DNA from: Prostheceraeus crozeri
Lineage: Eukaryota > Platyhelminthes > Polycladida > Euryleptidae
Assembly (NCBI GenBank): GCA_907163375.1
Contig: CAJQUW010011522.1
Coordinates: 160,079-224,078, forward strand
Direction of reading: 5' to 3'
Length of the DNA: 64,000 nt
The translations under genes were made by a program, and so were the position numbers. Position 1 is the first letter of the stretch; each line of letters opens with the position of its first letter. Positions 13,500-25,638 of this stretch are shown here, piece by piece. The notes under the pieces are model-generated. The model was not told the origin of the DNA. It searched no databases and worked only from the letters and a program-made list of their open reading frames with translations.

Positions 13500-15100
13500 C
13501 TTGGTTTGGGTATGCGAATTTCTTGACACGGCGGAAAATTACAGAGTCAGAAACGCATGCAAATTCTTGGTCGTCACCACTGTACACGTAACCGTAGGTT
13601 AGTGCAGTGACAAGGTGTGACAAACTGAATCACGTGATGAGAAGCAGCCACTGATAAGACGGATATGAACGAAGCAGAAGCGATGACCTTGAAGTCCGAG
13701 GAATGGAATAGAGTTACACTGACCGATGGAAGATCCCAAACCGAGCGACGACCGATGAAACGAAGCAGACCACGATGACGAGAGCGACGAGAGGAATGAA
13801 CAGACACAAAAAAATTCCGAGAACGACCCAGGAGAAGCGATGAAAATCCACGGAACGCCAAAGATGATCGGAGCAGCACGCGAGACACGTCTTGACTAGA
13901 CCAGCGATATCTTGTGAGCAATTGAAAATATAATCGAGTGTTCAAAGAATGCTGATCTTGTACTTAAGCAGTCTGTAAGCATGTTTATCTCATTTTCATG
14001 TCATACTATTTAATCTATACATGCAGTTTCGAATAATGTATGCCCCCCGAAATTACTCCCGAAATTAGACTTCAATTCAGCTATATAATCTGCATGAACA
14101 GATTCAGTGACTTGTTCACTAAATCTCCAGATAATACTGAGTCAAAGCATCAAATGCACATTTCGCCGAAGCTGGCCTTATCACGAATGTATAATAAAGT
14201 TCTTGACATCTTTTACCGGAACCTTTGAAGTACCAGCTGTGCATACATCATTTTGATGGCCATATTTTGTGCCAGATTTTGAAAATCGCACTGGATGCAA
14301 CGAAGAGATAACTGAAAATTCTTGCTTTGGACAGTCAAAGTATGAGAACATGGATTGGCCGGACCATGAGTCTGACTACTTACGGCTATAAGAGTTTAAT
14401 ATAATCCCGCATTGTTATGAACCGGCTCCGCTATCTTTTTAACTTTGTAATTTGAAGAAAGTGCAATTATTGCTGGTACAGTGTTACATCAGAGTTATCA
14501 TGCACGGTTATTCGGTTATTAACTGCGCCGGTAAGTAATGAAATATCAATTGTCATGCGATCTGCTTTATCAATATATATGTATAATATAATGATAATAT
14601 TATAAATGCATAATTATATTAAAATTTTATGATTAAACTGAAAAATAGAACAAGGCGACTCTTCTTCCTCATCACACCAGCACGCGATCTAAATGGAGGT
14701 ATATTGAAGTCAAGAGGGTTCACACACTTTACCTACAGGTACAAGGTAGCAGAGGCTCACGCCTTTTTGGAGTCTAAAGAGGTCTTTGCTGGTCGGGGTA
14801 AAGTTGTAACATCAGAGTAATAGCGCATGAAAGGAACGTTGAATTCCTTCTGAAGTCATAAATGTGGCTGTGAAGAGCAATTTTGATATAAAACGATGCG
14901 GTACCAGGACCAGCACTAATTCTCCCGACTCCCAATACCGAACCGATGCCCGTACTCACGTAATTCTGGCAAGACCGGCTCCGAAGCGGTAAAATTCTAA
15001 CCCAACATAGCTGCAGATGGCCTAAACAGGAAGAAGCATCCTTTGTGGTTGGATCCACATCAATCTTCAAAGGATTTAGTCCTCTAGTTTTCGACTGAAC
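13500..15100. other. Possible LINE 5' region, then no recognised gene
   Basis: 13500-13960 is purine-rich on the plus strand and keeps a 123-codon minus frame rich in Ser and Arg, better explained as LINE 5' untranslated sequence than as a protein. From 13960 to 15100 I see nothing with a signature. Confidence 0.4.
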
Positions 15101-15117
15101 AGAGAGAGAGAGAGAGA
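15101..15117. repeat. (GA)n microsatellite
   Basis: Eight AG units. It borders AATCTTTATTTGCC, the complement of a poly(A)-signal-like AATAAAGATT, which may mark the 3' end of a minus-strand retroposed sequence. Confidence 0.8.
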
Positions 15118-15371
15118 ATCTTTATTTGCCGTCAGGCTGCATCAGGAATGGCACCTACATTATCATCAATTGATTTAGCTCAAAGAACTTTACTTTCCAC
15201 TATCTCCATTGCTTGATGATCAACAGAATCACTAATGTCAGCCTATTCTTTCTAAGATTTGCATCATTACATTTGGGGGAAATTGCCCCGAAGAATTATC
15301 TCTAACCGGAGGAACACAGGAGACTTTTAGAGTCTTCTTGAAAACCCCGACATCTGGAAAAATGATTCATC

Positions 15372-15959
15372 TTATGAGGCAGAAGTTATGACATGCAGCT
15401 TGGGTTTGGTCGAATGAAGCATGTGTTGTTCGTGAAAACCCACAAAGATATCCGCGAATGAGCCAGATAGAGGACTGCCCATTGCCAGCCCATCCTTCTG
15501 CACGTATACATCACCGTTGAACACAAATTTGACGTCAGTCGAAACCATCATCAGAAGCTCCCTCAGACTGGTCTCACTAAGAACTTTTGAACCAATCATC
15601 GGCGGACTCCTGTTTGATCGATACACTGTATCACATATTATATCCACTGTTTCAGGCACAGGGATATTCGTAAACAGACTCTTGATGTCTGTTGTCATCC
15701 GGACGTCGTCCATTGACACTGTCATCTTAGAAAGTCTATCCAGAAAAGTGAATGAGTCTTTGACGGTATACTTGCTGTTAATTGACGCAATTGGCTTTAA
15801 GATCTCAACATCTATAAGCCTAGCCACTTTATGATACATGAATCCAGTCATTGACAGAACAGGTCGCAAGGGACAGTCTGATTTATGTATCTTCGGACGA
15901 CCATAAAGCCTTCGGATAGTGACTCCGGAAGGTAAAACTTCGATGAACTTTCTGTCCAC
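15372..15959 (-). pseudogene. Penelope-like element, reverse transcriptase fragment
   Basis: The 195-codon frame contains the conserved order of a PLE reverse transcriptase: RLYGRPKIHKSDCPLRPVLS, then KYTVKDSFTFLDRL, then TDIKSLFTNIPVPETVD (motif A with Asp), then YVQKDGLAMGSPLSGSFADIF (motif B). The frame breaks just before the expected YVDD motif; nearby GATGAATCATTT could be its eroded remains, which I cannot confirm. An in-frame stop lies shortly upstream of 15959, so the N-terminal part is lost or frameshifted. No GIY-YIG domain is visible in the next 300 bp. PLE polymerases copy element RNA at a nick made by their GIY-YIG nuclease; this is a dead fragment. Confidence 0.87.
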
Positions 15960-16079
15960 CTCTCCTGGAAGACTTTACATCTGTGAAGAAGTGTTGGTCT
16001 CAATACGAACTCTTTATAGCCGAAGGTGCGGCCATAAAGTGGTTGAAGCCCAGTTTGTGTGTCCAGAAAGATCGTATTT

Positions 16080-19000
16080 TCGTGTCTACTATTTTGTTAT
16101 AATTTTTCTTACTTGCTTTCGTCTTTTTTCATTTTTATTTAATTTCTATTTTCATTGTTAGTATTCCTGTTTTGATTTCATTTTTTATTCAAATTTTTTC
16201 CTTGAATATTTCAGTATTATAATATTACTCAGTTGCATTTTATTCGATTTTTGTATTGTACTTTAGTAAGCAGTATTATTTCATTGTATTAACAGTATTA
16301 CTATCATTTTTGTCATGGTATTGAATCTGATTTAATTAATTAACTTTGACTTTGATTTACGCATCTTATGATTCCGCTGCTTTCCGTGTTTGACTTAAAC
16401 TTCACTATTTGATTTGCGATGTTGTGACGTAGCTACTACTGTCCTCTGCATCTTCCGGGTTATCTACAAACGGGCACCAACAAAACGAATTTTTGATATT
16501 GTCTTTAGATTAAAATATGTTTGAATAAAACGATTAGATGGAATGAACAAATGTACTGAAGTCTCAAGAAAAATTAAGCCACTTTACACCAGTTCAAGTT
16601 TAATCAAGGCAACTAAGCTATGTCGGTAGTGAAGACCCTAGAAATCCGACTTTTCTCTTCATTTAATTTGAGGAATGATCAAGAGCTGTATTTTGATGGT
16701 AAATTCAGTTGCTCAGTCAAGCATCAAAATCAGTCAATGCTGCTAGATTTAAGAATGAAAATTACTGGTGTAAATTCCTGTTCGGCGTTGTATTGAAAAT
16801 CGCTTTATCAGAGTGACTTTGTACTTGAAGTGAAATAACTATAAGTTGTCATCCAACGGAGCCAATCCCATCGTTTGGTTATCAAGACAGAGGTCCACGA
16901 CGTAGGTTTATAGACTCGCTATGTAGCTAACCGTTTCTTAGCAGAAATTTCTTTCTTCCATTTTCTTTCTTTATCTCAATAAATATCCAGGGAGAAAATA
17001 AATTGTCGACACTGACATTTCCACTAATGATCTGCAATTTCTATTTCTATGGCCACGATCCTTTATAATGTGGATAATGTTGAATAATGCGTTCCAGAAA
17101 AATGGTGATAATAGGATCATGTCGAAACTCTTCTTCATCAAAAACATCTTCGTCAAAATTCTGAGGATGTTTGAATTTAATAATACAGCTGCAATCGTAG
17201 CTGGTATTCCGGTAGCAGTCAGACTTGTGTTGCAGTGTTTTTGTTGATCACAAAAGCATGCTGACGAAGTACAATGAATGTGCGAACTGATAAGATGAGC
17301 GCCATATGTAGGATTCTCGCATGTGCATGGATTCTGATAAGCGTTCATATTACAAGCATCATTCATACTGATGATTTAAAAAACCGGAATTTGCTGCCGG
17401 TGCCGGTCCGACGTCTGTAGCGGTTCCAACTCAAAGCGGGTCAAAAATTTGTTAAGCCATTTCATCGATATAACAGACTTTCTACAAAGATGGTTTTTAT
17501 GGAGATCTATCGTAATTTTGCCCACCCTCCTCAGTCCAAACATTCATACAACGGATTAAATCAAACTTTTCCCTCGATGTTTGCTATAGCGAGTCACGAC
17601 TGTATCTTCAAAATGCAGTCCTTTCTAGTCTTATTTTATTTTATTCTATAATGTTTTCTATGTAATACACTTTTCCATCTTCAGATTCATTTATCAAGAT
17701 TGTGTTGATGTGTGCTTTGGTTTGCAGCATCCAGAAATATAGCGACAATTAAAGGCTACACCACGAGCGATTGCAAGGCGCGGTCAGTTTCCCTCCAAAC
17801 TGATATTACTTCCTCGATGCATGAGTTATATGAATCACAGATATCGGACCGCGTGACCAAACGGTTTCTGAAAATCGACAAAATTCTGAAACGGTTTCTT
17901 AACTATCGACATGCAGAATTTCACTGTCGAATTGGTTTGCCGGTTTGTCATAGTTTCATAACGCTCAATTTCTACCCAATATTGCTGTATTTAGACAGAA
18001 ATCCATGACTAATGAAGCATATGAAGCATTTTTTGTCAACTTCCTCGAATATTCTCTATTCTTTCTGTAGATAACTTCAAGTTTGACTTCAGTTTCTATT
18101 GTTGTGATGGAGAGAATGGACTTCTATGACACAGAATGATCAACTAGAGCACGCCTTTAGATGTTTTCTCTTTAGACATCGCAATCCTAGAATTTTTCTG
18201 CTTGGATATCACCAGTTTGACGGATCTTATAATCTTTGAAATGTTCATCTTGTCGTTATGTATCAGGAAACAAAGTTAGAAGACCTATATGTTTGAAACT
18301 TATTCATTTTTGGATCTAATTGTTAAATTGTTGAGGTAGAGTTTCTGCAATTACATAGAAATTGGTTCAATGTGCTGCAGATACTTGCCAAGAAGTCGCA
18401 CTTTTCATACTTGTCAGCCTCACAAGTGTAGGTGCAAGTGAATTTGAACACGCTGGGCTGTGACTTCTTACACCGTTACTGTCCGACAAGCGGACGCTAC
18501 TGTGCGACGACTATTTATACTCTATTGCACTGAGCTCAATCGCCTTCAGGAAGAATAAAATGATGTCGATCCGGATGATAGGGTGACTGCTTTAGTATGC
18601 ACTGCATGAAATGCAATAGTACAGGGAGAAGTGAATCAATGTCATTCAAGATAGGAATCAAAATTACAAATCGCAAAGTTGATACATGTAATTCAGGCTA
18701 AAACAGTGCGTCACAAGCTTGTGTAAAAAACATTGTTTTCTCAACCAAATGTTTAACGAAGACAGCGAGTAACAGCTGTTTGATCATCCTTCAGATGTGG
18801 ATACTATTCATGCAAAATTGGTCGAAGTTCGTCGATATTTTGCATCTCACGGTTGTAGATTTCCTACCTTCCAATTAATGCCATCCATGCGTGTACAAAT
18901 GGATTGAGATCTTAGCTGTAAGGAGACCTTCCGAGAGGGATGTAATGACTCCGATGGGAATATGCGACAATCTGCGAAGATCTTCTCAATTTTTACGCAG

Positions 19001-19653
19001 TTTGACTTCTGTTGAACACGTCGATGAAGACACCGTAAACTGACATAAATGATAAGAAATTTAATAACCAATTGATATGAAGCAGATGTTTGCCAACGAG
19101 AAACAAAACGTATTGAAAACAGACCTATTTCCATGTCTGTTAGTTACATTGCTTTGAATTTAGGGCGTAATTTAGGCCTAACACAAAAGTGATGATGTGG
19201 CTGAATACATTCTTGAAAATGATCAACTTATGTAGACGAGTGATATGTGTTCATAATTCCACACAATTATTATGTATACACGTACTTCTCCGTTCTACAA
19301 AACCGATAACTTGGTCTTCCCTAAAGCAACACTACTCTTGCCAGTTTGACATTTGCGAATGTGCGAGATCATATTGTACATAAAATTATGTCAGCTCTCG
19401 CTGAAGTTGAATATTCAGTAACTGGTGTAAGAAAATGATATAATTGGAGACAAATGAGCAATAAAAGGCAGTCGTTTCAACCAACTCGTTTCACATCAAG
19501 CGTTGTTTGAAAGTACTTTCAAACACTTCAGCAATGCGATCTGAAGGGTTGTTTGACGAAGAGAAGACTGCTTCATTCAAAAACTTGCATGGACAGAATG
19601 CAGTTCGATGGCTATCTAGACTTGATGTGCCCGCTATGATAAGTAGAGGCCTA
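16080..19653. other. No gene recognised
   Basis: 16080-16370 is T-rich. A minus-strand frame of 131 codons (16971-17366) has a Cys-rich first third and hydrophobic stretches but matches no family I know and has no exon signals that convince me. The rest is unremarkable. Confidence 0.4.
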
Positions 19654-20066
19654 CACTGTAAACCGTAAAACGACAGTTATCCTACAAAATTACTGACAAA
19701 ATCAACCGACGATTGTCACCTCCAATATCCTGCGATATCCGGCGAATATGTAGGTTCTCCACCGACATCGAAACAGATTCTTTGCATGCAAATTAACCAA
19801 ACAAAAACTGTTGAATACTGATTGATTTTTTCGATTAGTGATTGCTTGACTTTTGGGCAATTGTGTGGCAAAACCATTATTTATTTTCTGATAATTTTAT
19901 CAATTACCAACATTTTTGATAAAATTCAAGCTATAATTCATTGCTATTCATTTTGTCAGATATTGCAGGTGTTCAGTGGCAATCATCCTACAAGAACTAA
20001 CAATGACCGACAAAATAGAATTTGTAAGATAAATGTCTGTCAATTGTCAGTCAACGGTTTACAGTG
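19654..20066 (+). mobile_element. MITE with CACTGTAAACCGT termini, copy 1
   Basis: The left end CACTGTAAACCGT and right end ACGGTTTACAGTG are inverted repeats, flanked on both sides by TA (19652-19653 and 20067-20068). A TA duplication is the hallmark of the Tc1/mariner superfamily, so this 413-bp element is probably a non-autonomous member. A second, inverted copy lies at 22114-22546. It contains a 125-codon frame (19822-20199) that runs past the element end and is not conserved in copy 2, so I treat that frame as chance. Confidence 0.82.
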
Positions 20067-20442
20067 TATAGCGCCATTTTCAGTTTTCTTATCTTTTTCA
20101 TTGTTCTCATGTAAATGCAGTTTTGGTGAAAATCAAGAAAACCACATTAAAAGAATCTTTAAAGAATTTAAGGAAAATCCAGTGAAGAATGTCGTCTGAG
20201 AGATGTCAAAAGGTTTGTGTTGAATGAAACTTGATACAAATTGATCTTTTATACAACTCTAATTAATATACGCATAGGAAATTTGGATGATTTCCTTCAT
20301 AATACAGTTCTATATACAAATGTAGTCTCAGCAACACTGCGGGCAAGGCAAAAACTCGCATATACCTGAATGCTTGGTGGAGGGTGCCACACTAAAGTCT
20401 TATGCAGTGATACAAGCACTTGGAGCGAATGTGAGCTGATGA

Positions 20443-21447
20443 CATAGAAATCGACAACAATAAAACCTCTAGAATGGAGGTAAAGCTTCGTGCAATACAT
20501 AATAGTGGCACATACATCGCACGCATTTTCACTTAGATGCATATGTCAACGTTTCCATCATTGGGTTAGAATCAGTCACATGCGCAAATCTAAGCTTTTG
20601 ATCGGTCATTCATGCCCCAACTTAGTTCCCCCGGATGTGCCGCGACCTTGAGTCAATTTCTATTCTAGTCATAGAAATAAACTGTTTATCTGAAGTTCGC
20701 TAGAATGGAAATTGACTCAAGGTCGCGGCACATCCGAGGGAACTAAGTTGGGGCATGAAGAGCCAATTAAAAGCTTCGATTTACTCATGTGACAGATTCT
20801 AGCCCAATGATACAGACGTTGGCAGATGCATCTAAGTGAAAATGCGTGCGATTTATGCGCCGTTATTGTGCATTGCATGAAGCTTAATTTCCATTCTAGA
20901 GGCTTTATTGTTGTTAATTTCTATGGTTTATCTGAAGTTCGCTAGAATGGAAATTGACTCAAGGTCGCGGCACATCCGAGGGAACTAAGTTGGGGCATGA
21001 AGAGCCAATTAAAAGCTTCGATTTACTCATGTGGCTGATTCTAGCCCAATGATACAGACGTTGGCAGGTGCATCTAAGTAAAAATGCGTGCGATTTATGT
21101 GCCGTTATTGTGTATTGCATGAAGCTTAATTTCCATTCTAGAGGTTTTATTGTTGTTAATTTCTGTGGTTTATCTGAAGTTCGCTAGAATGGAAATTGAC
21201 TCAAGGTCGCGGCACATCCGAGGGAACTAAGTTGGGGCATGAAGAGCCAATTAAAAGCTTCGATTTACTCATGTGGCTGATTCTAACCCAATCATACAGA
21301 CGTTGACAAGTGTATCTAAGTGAAAATGCGTGCGATTTATGTGCCGTTATTGTGTATTGCATGAAGCTTAATTTCCATTCTAGAGGTTTTATTGTTGTTA
21401 ATTTCTATGATTCTAGTCAACTTCAGATAAACAATCTATTTCTATGA
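20443..21447. repeat. 242-bp units: one inverted, then three in tandem
   Basis: Three head-to-tail units start at 20685, 20927 and 21169, each exactly 242 bp and nearly identical (each starts TTTATCTGAAGTTCGCTAG and carries GGTCGCGGCACATC). Immediately to the left, 20443-20684 is a more diverged copy in the opposite orientation. Within each unit CTAGAATGGAAATT near the start faces AATTTCCATTCTAG near the end, so each unit has its own terminal inverted repeats. The right edge (21411-21447) is the inverse of the segment at about 20659-20700 and matches a solo relic at 50697-50797. A transcript across the block could fold into a hairpin of about 240 bp. No protein is encoded. Confidence 0.9.
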
Positions 21448-22113
21448 CTGATGAGGTGCACATTGAAGGTGGTCAGAATGACAGACGTCCCGAGCAAACG
21501 GAACAAAACACGAGCGTTTACTGGTAGTTCCATGCTACTGGCAAGCACGAGCAACTGTTCAGTCCAATGAAATGATGATTGGGTGAATAGACAGAGAATC
21601 CGTTGTATCATTGTTATTGGCTGATCATTGAAGCTACAGAAGCAGTATAGGACGAGCATCTCCAGCAACCGCAATGAAGTTTTAATCGCTTTACTTTGCT
21701 CGCTGTGTTGCAGTCTACATTTGCTGTGATGATGACTTGATGTTTTTTGCAAATGCATCACTCGGAAACTCATGGAAAAGCTCGCAGTGTAGCCGAGGCC
21801 CTAGAGATACATAGAGAATTCAAATTACTGGACAGTGTACGAAATTAACTTCTCGAAAGTGCCACTACTACCAAATTTATTAATGAATAGTATTTACATG
21901 AAGCTTGAATTTCCATTATTGATCACGGCGCTTCAAAGTTCTTGATTTTTTTGCCTTTTTTTAATTTTTGGATTCTCATGTCTCTGTATCTGCACTTTTG
22001 AATCGAAGTTGAAGTGCAATAAAGCCATATATTATTACAATCATTGTTATTGTTACAAAATGCCTTCAAAAATAGCTGAACTCAGATATTCTTGAAGATT
22101 GTTTTTCAAAATG
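21448..22113. other. No gene recognised
   Basis: A 116-codon minus frame (21423-21773) overlaps the repeat edge and shows no family signature. Nothing else is seen. Confidence 0.4.
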
Positions 22114-22546
22114 CAGTGTAAACCGTTGACTGACAATTGATAGACATTTATCCTACAAAATCTATTTTGTCGGTCATCGTTAGTTCTTGTAGGATGATTG
22201 CCACTGAACACCTACAATATCTGACAAAAAGCGACAAAATGAATAGCAATGAATTATAGCTTGAATTTTATCAAAAATGTTGGTAATTGATAAAATTATC
22301 AGAAAATATATAATGGTTTTGCCACACAATAATACAGATTGCCCAAAAGTCAAGCAATCACTGATCGAAAAAAATCAATCAATATTCAACACTTGTTGTT
22401 TAGTTAATTTGCATAGAAAGCATCTGTTTCGATGTCGGTGGAGAACCTACAAATTCGTTGGATATCGCAGGATATTGGAGGTGACAATCGCCGGTTGATT
22501 TTGTCGGTAATTTTGTAGGATAATTTTCGGTCTACGGTTTGCAGTG
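22114..22546 (-). mobile_element. MITE with CACTGTAAACCGT termini, copy 2 (inverted)
   Basis: This is the same element as 19654-20066 in reverse orientation, with ends CAGTGTAAACCGTTGAC and TCTACGGTTTGCAGTG. The body matches along its whole length. It is flanked by TG on both sides (22112-22113 and 22547-22548), perhaps a decayed TA duplication. Together the two copies flank the 242-bp array. Confidence 0.82.
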
Positions 22547-22796
22547 TGCATATTGATATACTTGCATTTTCAGTAGACCAAGTGCGACGAATGAAGTGAA
22601 AAGCTTAAAATGTGCCAAAACGTGAAGTCACAAATGTGTAGGTTCCCCGGCTGAAATATGAAAGGTCCACAGCAAAAATGGAACAGTGGGCCATATATGG
22701 ACAAGATAAAATGAAAACCAGTTGCCTACATTCAAAGCCTGAGAAGATCGATTGTGTAATTATTGGACGATCCATCCCTCCTTCATTAAACCAAAC

Positions 22797-23484
22797 CTCA
22801 TCATTGAGGTGATAATTTTCCTCCCACGTGCATGTTTTCTAATGATTTCATCGCGCTAAAATTTACATAATTTCCAACAAACTGATCATTATGCAGAACA
22901 TTTAAATTTAATAAACAAAAATTTAATCATCATACCACAGAATTATATAAGTCGTCTCTTCTGTTTGACTAGAAAGGAAACATTGGAACATGTAACGTTA
23001 TTGAAATGGCACAATCTGCTGACATAATACCATAGCAATCGAACAATGAGCAGCCAGTTCAACATTAAACACGCATTATTGTATGAAATTTCAGTGACTG
23101 TTATCAAATGGATCACACAGCATAAGAAGCACAGTCGATGTCAAGTTCTACAGACAAGTGCGCCTGCTAACGTTCTTAAAAATGATCGGAAGGACCAACA
23201 TTATCGAGTACAATTCTGCGCAATAATCTGAATTTACAGCAATCCACAAGCGACGCACGACTTTTCTGCCCATCTCTGTAAGGCACTGAAAATTTCTTTT
23301 TGCGCACTTAGTAAGTTCCTGGATGTTCGCTTTGAATCAGACTGCACTTCTAGCAATTAATTCTCATCATTGAGGTGATAATTTACCTCCTACATGCTTG
23401 TTTTCCCATGGTTTCATCCCGTTCAAATTTACATAATGTTCTATAAAATGATCATTATGGAGAACATTTTAAGACAGAAATTTA
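22797..23484. repeat. Repeat core between two direct repeats of about 107 bp
   Basis: 22797-22902 and 23363-23470 are direct repeats, both opening CTCATCATTGAGGTGATAAT and ending near GATCATTATG followed by AGAACATTT. Between them 22936-23355 matches 49958-50450, which lacks these flanks. The layout resembles a small terminal-repeat retrotransposon, or a repeat inserted next to a duplicated segment. No primer-binding site or polypurine tract is evident, so the class is open. Confidence 0.6.
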
Positions 23485-25315
23485 AGTGAAGTATATTAGG
23501 TAGAGTGGTAACTCCGCATTTATCAAATCCCCAATGTGTATACACTTTCGATTTTATTAAATGAACTCAAGGGGATACATTCGGCATTGTTTCCAAATGT
23601 GCACATTTATGCAGCTTTTGAAGAAATTACAACGGAAGTGACTGACCATGATAGCATAAAACAGAAGGAAATGATATTATTTTACAGATCCCCGTGTCAT
23701 GACAGGCTTGGAGAGGCAATGCTTGTTAAATTAGCAACTCGTTGACCTGCTATTGCTTTCATGTGAAGAGAATCTTCTTAACCGTGATTATTTCATACGC
23801 AACCTGCCACTCGTAGAGCAAAACAACATAATCAATGACAATGATTTCAATTAACTTCGAAACATGTAAATGGGTTCACATCACCATTCAGATTCAAGAA
23901 GCGAAACATAAATTAAGTGAATCATAATTCATGCCGGTGAAAATTGAATTAAAAATGTGAAATTTCAGCCACGACAGCACAATAAGATCTCGACTTTTTC
24001 ATGAAGACTTCCATCATAATGCCGTTCATTAGATTTCCTTGACCATCAGCATAATTTCCGCTTAGTTGCGATGCTTTTTAGCAAATATTCATTCCTTTTG
24101 ATATCCAACTTGTTTCATACTACTTATATAAGGGCGTCATCTCGGTAGTAAATTGTCAAAAATTTAACTTTTTTAAAACTGCTCAAATATTTTTTTGGAC
24201 TACAGGAACGTAACCTCTGCAAAAAACTGAATCTTTCATATAAACATTTTCACTGTATATAGAATTTTATACAGAATATAGAATACATTTTACTTTATGG
24301 CGAAGTCATCATGCAATTTTATGCACAGAATTCAGTCGAACTGAAACAATCGATAAAAACACTAATTTCCACGATGCAGCAATAGCTTCGAACATTAGGC
24401 TATTCCATTCTCAGTATATCTTTCCATAATACATTAACTATCATCACAAGGCATCCAAAGGCAGTTAGACTTCCCGTGAGATTCTTTACTTTATTCCATG
24501 GATGAATCTGAAGCTGAGCACTCAGACATCCTTATGGATAGATGCCTCGAGATAAAGTGATGACGGAAACAGAAGAATCATAGGAATGTTTGATTCACTG
24601 AGCTGATCGCTTTCATCTTGATTCTAAGTCGATCTGAAGGAAAGCCGAATAGAAGATGGAAATCAAATTCCCTGGGAACATTTGATCGCTGGGTGTTCAA
24701 CATGATTGTTAATCTGAAATTGCCGTTCGAGCTGACAATTTTAGTGAGAAGATTGAGAAAGGAAGTAATAAAAAAAAACTGCAACATCCTAATACCAAGT
24801 TATCGCATTGAACCGTAAATTCATCATATTTGAAAATTCATGAAGTGGAAATGCAAACACAGCTTGCAAAATTAAACAAAACATCATTCTTGGAGCAATG
24901 TCGTCAAATGCTACCATGCATTTTTGTGGGTGCCACTATTGTATAAAACTGCTCCCTTATGGAGTTCAGGTTTGGCGTTATAAGACAATTCTATGCCTCA
25001 AGAAGTCAAATTGCGGCTAGCATGTAAAACGTTTGGAAACTAACTACTTTTTCATGTCGTATTTGAGCCAATTACCGAAGATCTAATACTTCACCAGACA
25101 CTCAGAAGTCCAACTAAGCTGAGTACTGGAGTAATATTATTTTGGCCGGAGTTGGAGTCTTATCTAATGAAGACTCCAGTATCAAATGAAGATTCCTTCT
25201 CGATCAACTCATACTTTGAATCTTCAGAGCGCAGTGAATAATCAATAAGTTGTGATTCTTGAATAGATAATTGCTATATAGCATCTATAGCATCCATATA
25301 TATATAATGAATATA
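23485..25315. other. No gene recognised; weak hAT-like fragment
   Basis: No coding signature. At about 25139-25190 the sequence GCCGGAGTTGGAGTC followed by GAAGACTCCAGTATCAAATGA resembles the subterminal part of the hAT element at 63264-63980, so a small relic of that family may sit here. Confidence 0.35.
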
Positions 25316-25400
25316 GAATGAAACTTTCAAGAAAACTTGATTTTTCAGCACTATGAAATTTTCAGTGCTGAAAAATCAAGTTTTCTTGAAAGTTTCATTC
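25316..25400. repeat. Perfect 37-bp inverted repeat with 11-nt loop
   Basis: The arms 25316-25352 and 25364-25400 are exact reverse complements over all 37 positions; the loop is ATGAAATTTTC. A transcript would form a long perfect hairpin. It lies next to AT-rich simple repeats and upstream of a PLE remnant on the opposite strand. Confidence 0.95.
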
Positions 25401-25424
25401 GTTTGGTTTTTTGAATTCAAACTT

Positions 25425-25430
<6 letters not shown>

Positions 25431-25466
<36 letters not shown>
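25431..25466. repeat. (TA)n microsatellite
   Basis: An almost pure TA run of about 36 bp adjoining the 3' side of the minus-strand PLE remnant. The PLE at 56395-58327 likewise sits between (TA)n runs. Confidence 0.95.
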
Positions 25467-25469
<3 letters not shown>

Positions 25470-25564
25470 TCGATAAAAATATGTAAATGTTAGAGTAGAT
25501 GGGTATAAATCAATAAAGTAAACCAATAGGTCAATGATTAATAAATTTAAATAATTTATTGGCT

Positions 25565-25606
25565 AGCGCTTTCGATGGAGTACTTGTCCATCTCGTCAGA
25601 CAAATT
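25565..25606 (-). ncRNA. Hammerhead ribozyme of a Penelope-like element
   Basis: On the minus strand the core reads CTGACGA (complement of 25593-25599), then a 6-bp stem II GATGGA/TCCATC (25587-25592 with 25574-25579) with a 7-nt loop, then GAAA (25570-25573). Next comes AGCGCTA, which can form the one- or two-base-pair stem III typical of PLE hammerheads, followed by GCCAATAAA. Stem I is short and imperfect. PLE terminal repeats are known to encode such minimal ribozymes, and this one lies just downstream of a GIY-YIG relic in the same orientation. Confidence 0.8.
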
Positions 25607-25638
25607 ATGCTAAATGATATCAAAACAAAAATATCACA

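Larger units (their letters stand above)
9850..13500 (-). mobile_element. CR1/Jockey-type non-LTR retrotransposon, nearly full length
   Basis: On the minus strand, ORF1 (13483 to 12665) is followed by an overlapping ORF2 (about 12695 to 10046) with an APE-type endonuclease and a reverse transcriptase. The untranslated 3' part runs to a short ATT-rich tail at 9851-9866 (TAATAATAATAAT on the plus strand), a microsatellite tail of the kind CR1/L2-type LINEs have. The 5' boundary is not resolved; sequence up to about 13960 may be 5' untranslated. Damage is light: one internal TAA in ORF1, one extra A in a seven-A run in ORF2, and some altered motif residues. That points to a fairly recent insertion. 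Placement within the Jockey superfamily rests on architecture and motif style, not on a phylogeny. Confidence 0.88.

Noticed and set aside
13574..13945. 123-codon Ser/Arg-rich frame upstream of the LINE
   Set aside because: Composition follows a purine-rich strand and there is no domain; LINE 5' untranslated sequence is the simpler explanation.
16971..17366. Cys-rich 131-codon frame as a secreted protein
   Set aside because: No credible signal peptide, no regular cysteine spacing of a known fold, and no splice context.
19822..20199. 125-codon frame inside MITE copy 1
   Set aside because: It runs beyond the element's right end and the homologous region of copy 2 (22114-22546) is not open in the matching frame, so it is not a conserved protein.
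20685..21410. Regularly spaced repeats as a CRISPR array
   Set aside because: Units are 242 bp and contiguous without spacers, and the genome is eukaryotic.
23046..23231. Similar frames at 23046-23231 and 50070-50267 as a conserved small protein
   Set aside because: Both lie in the same DNA repeat and fall out of register at an indel, so similarity comes from DNA homology, not coding constraint.
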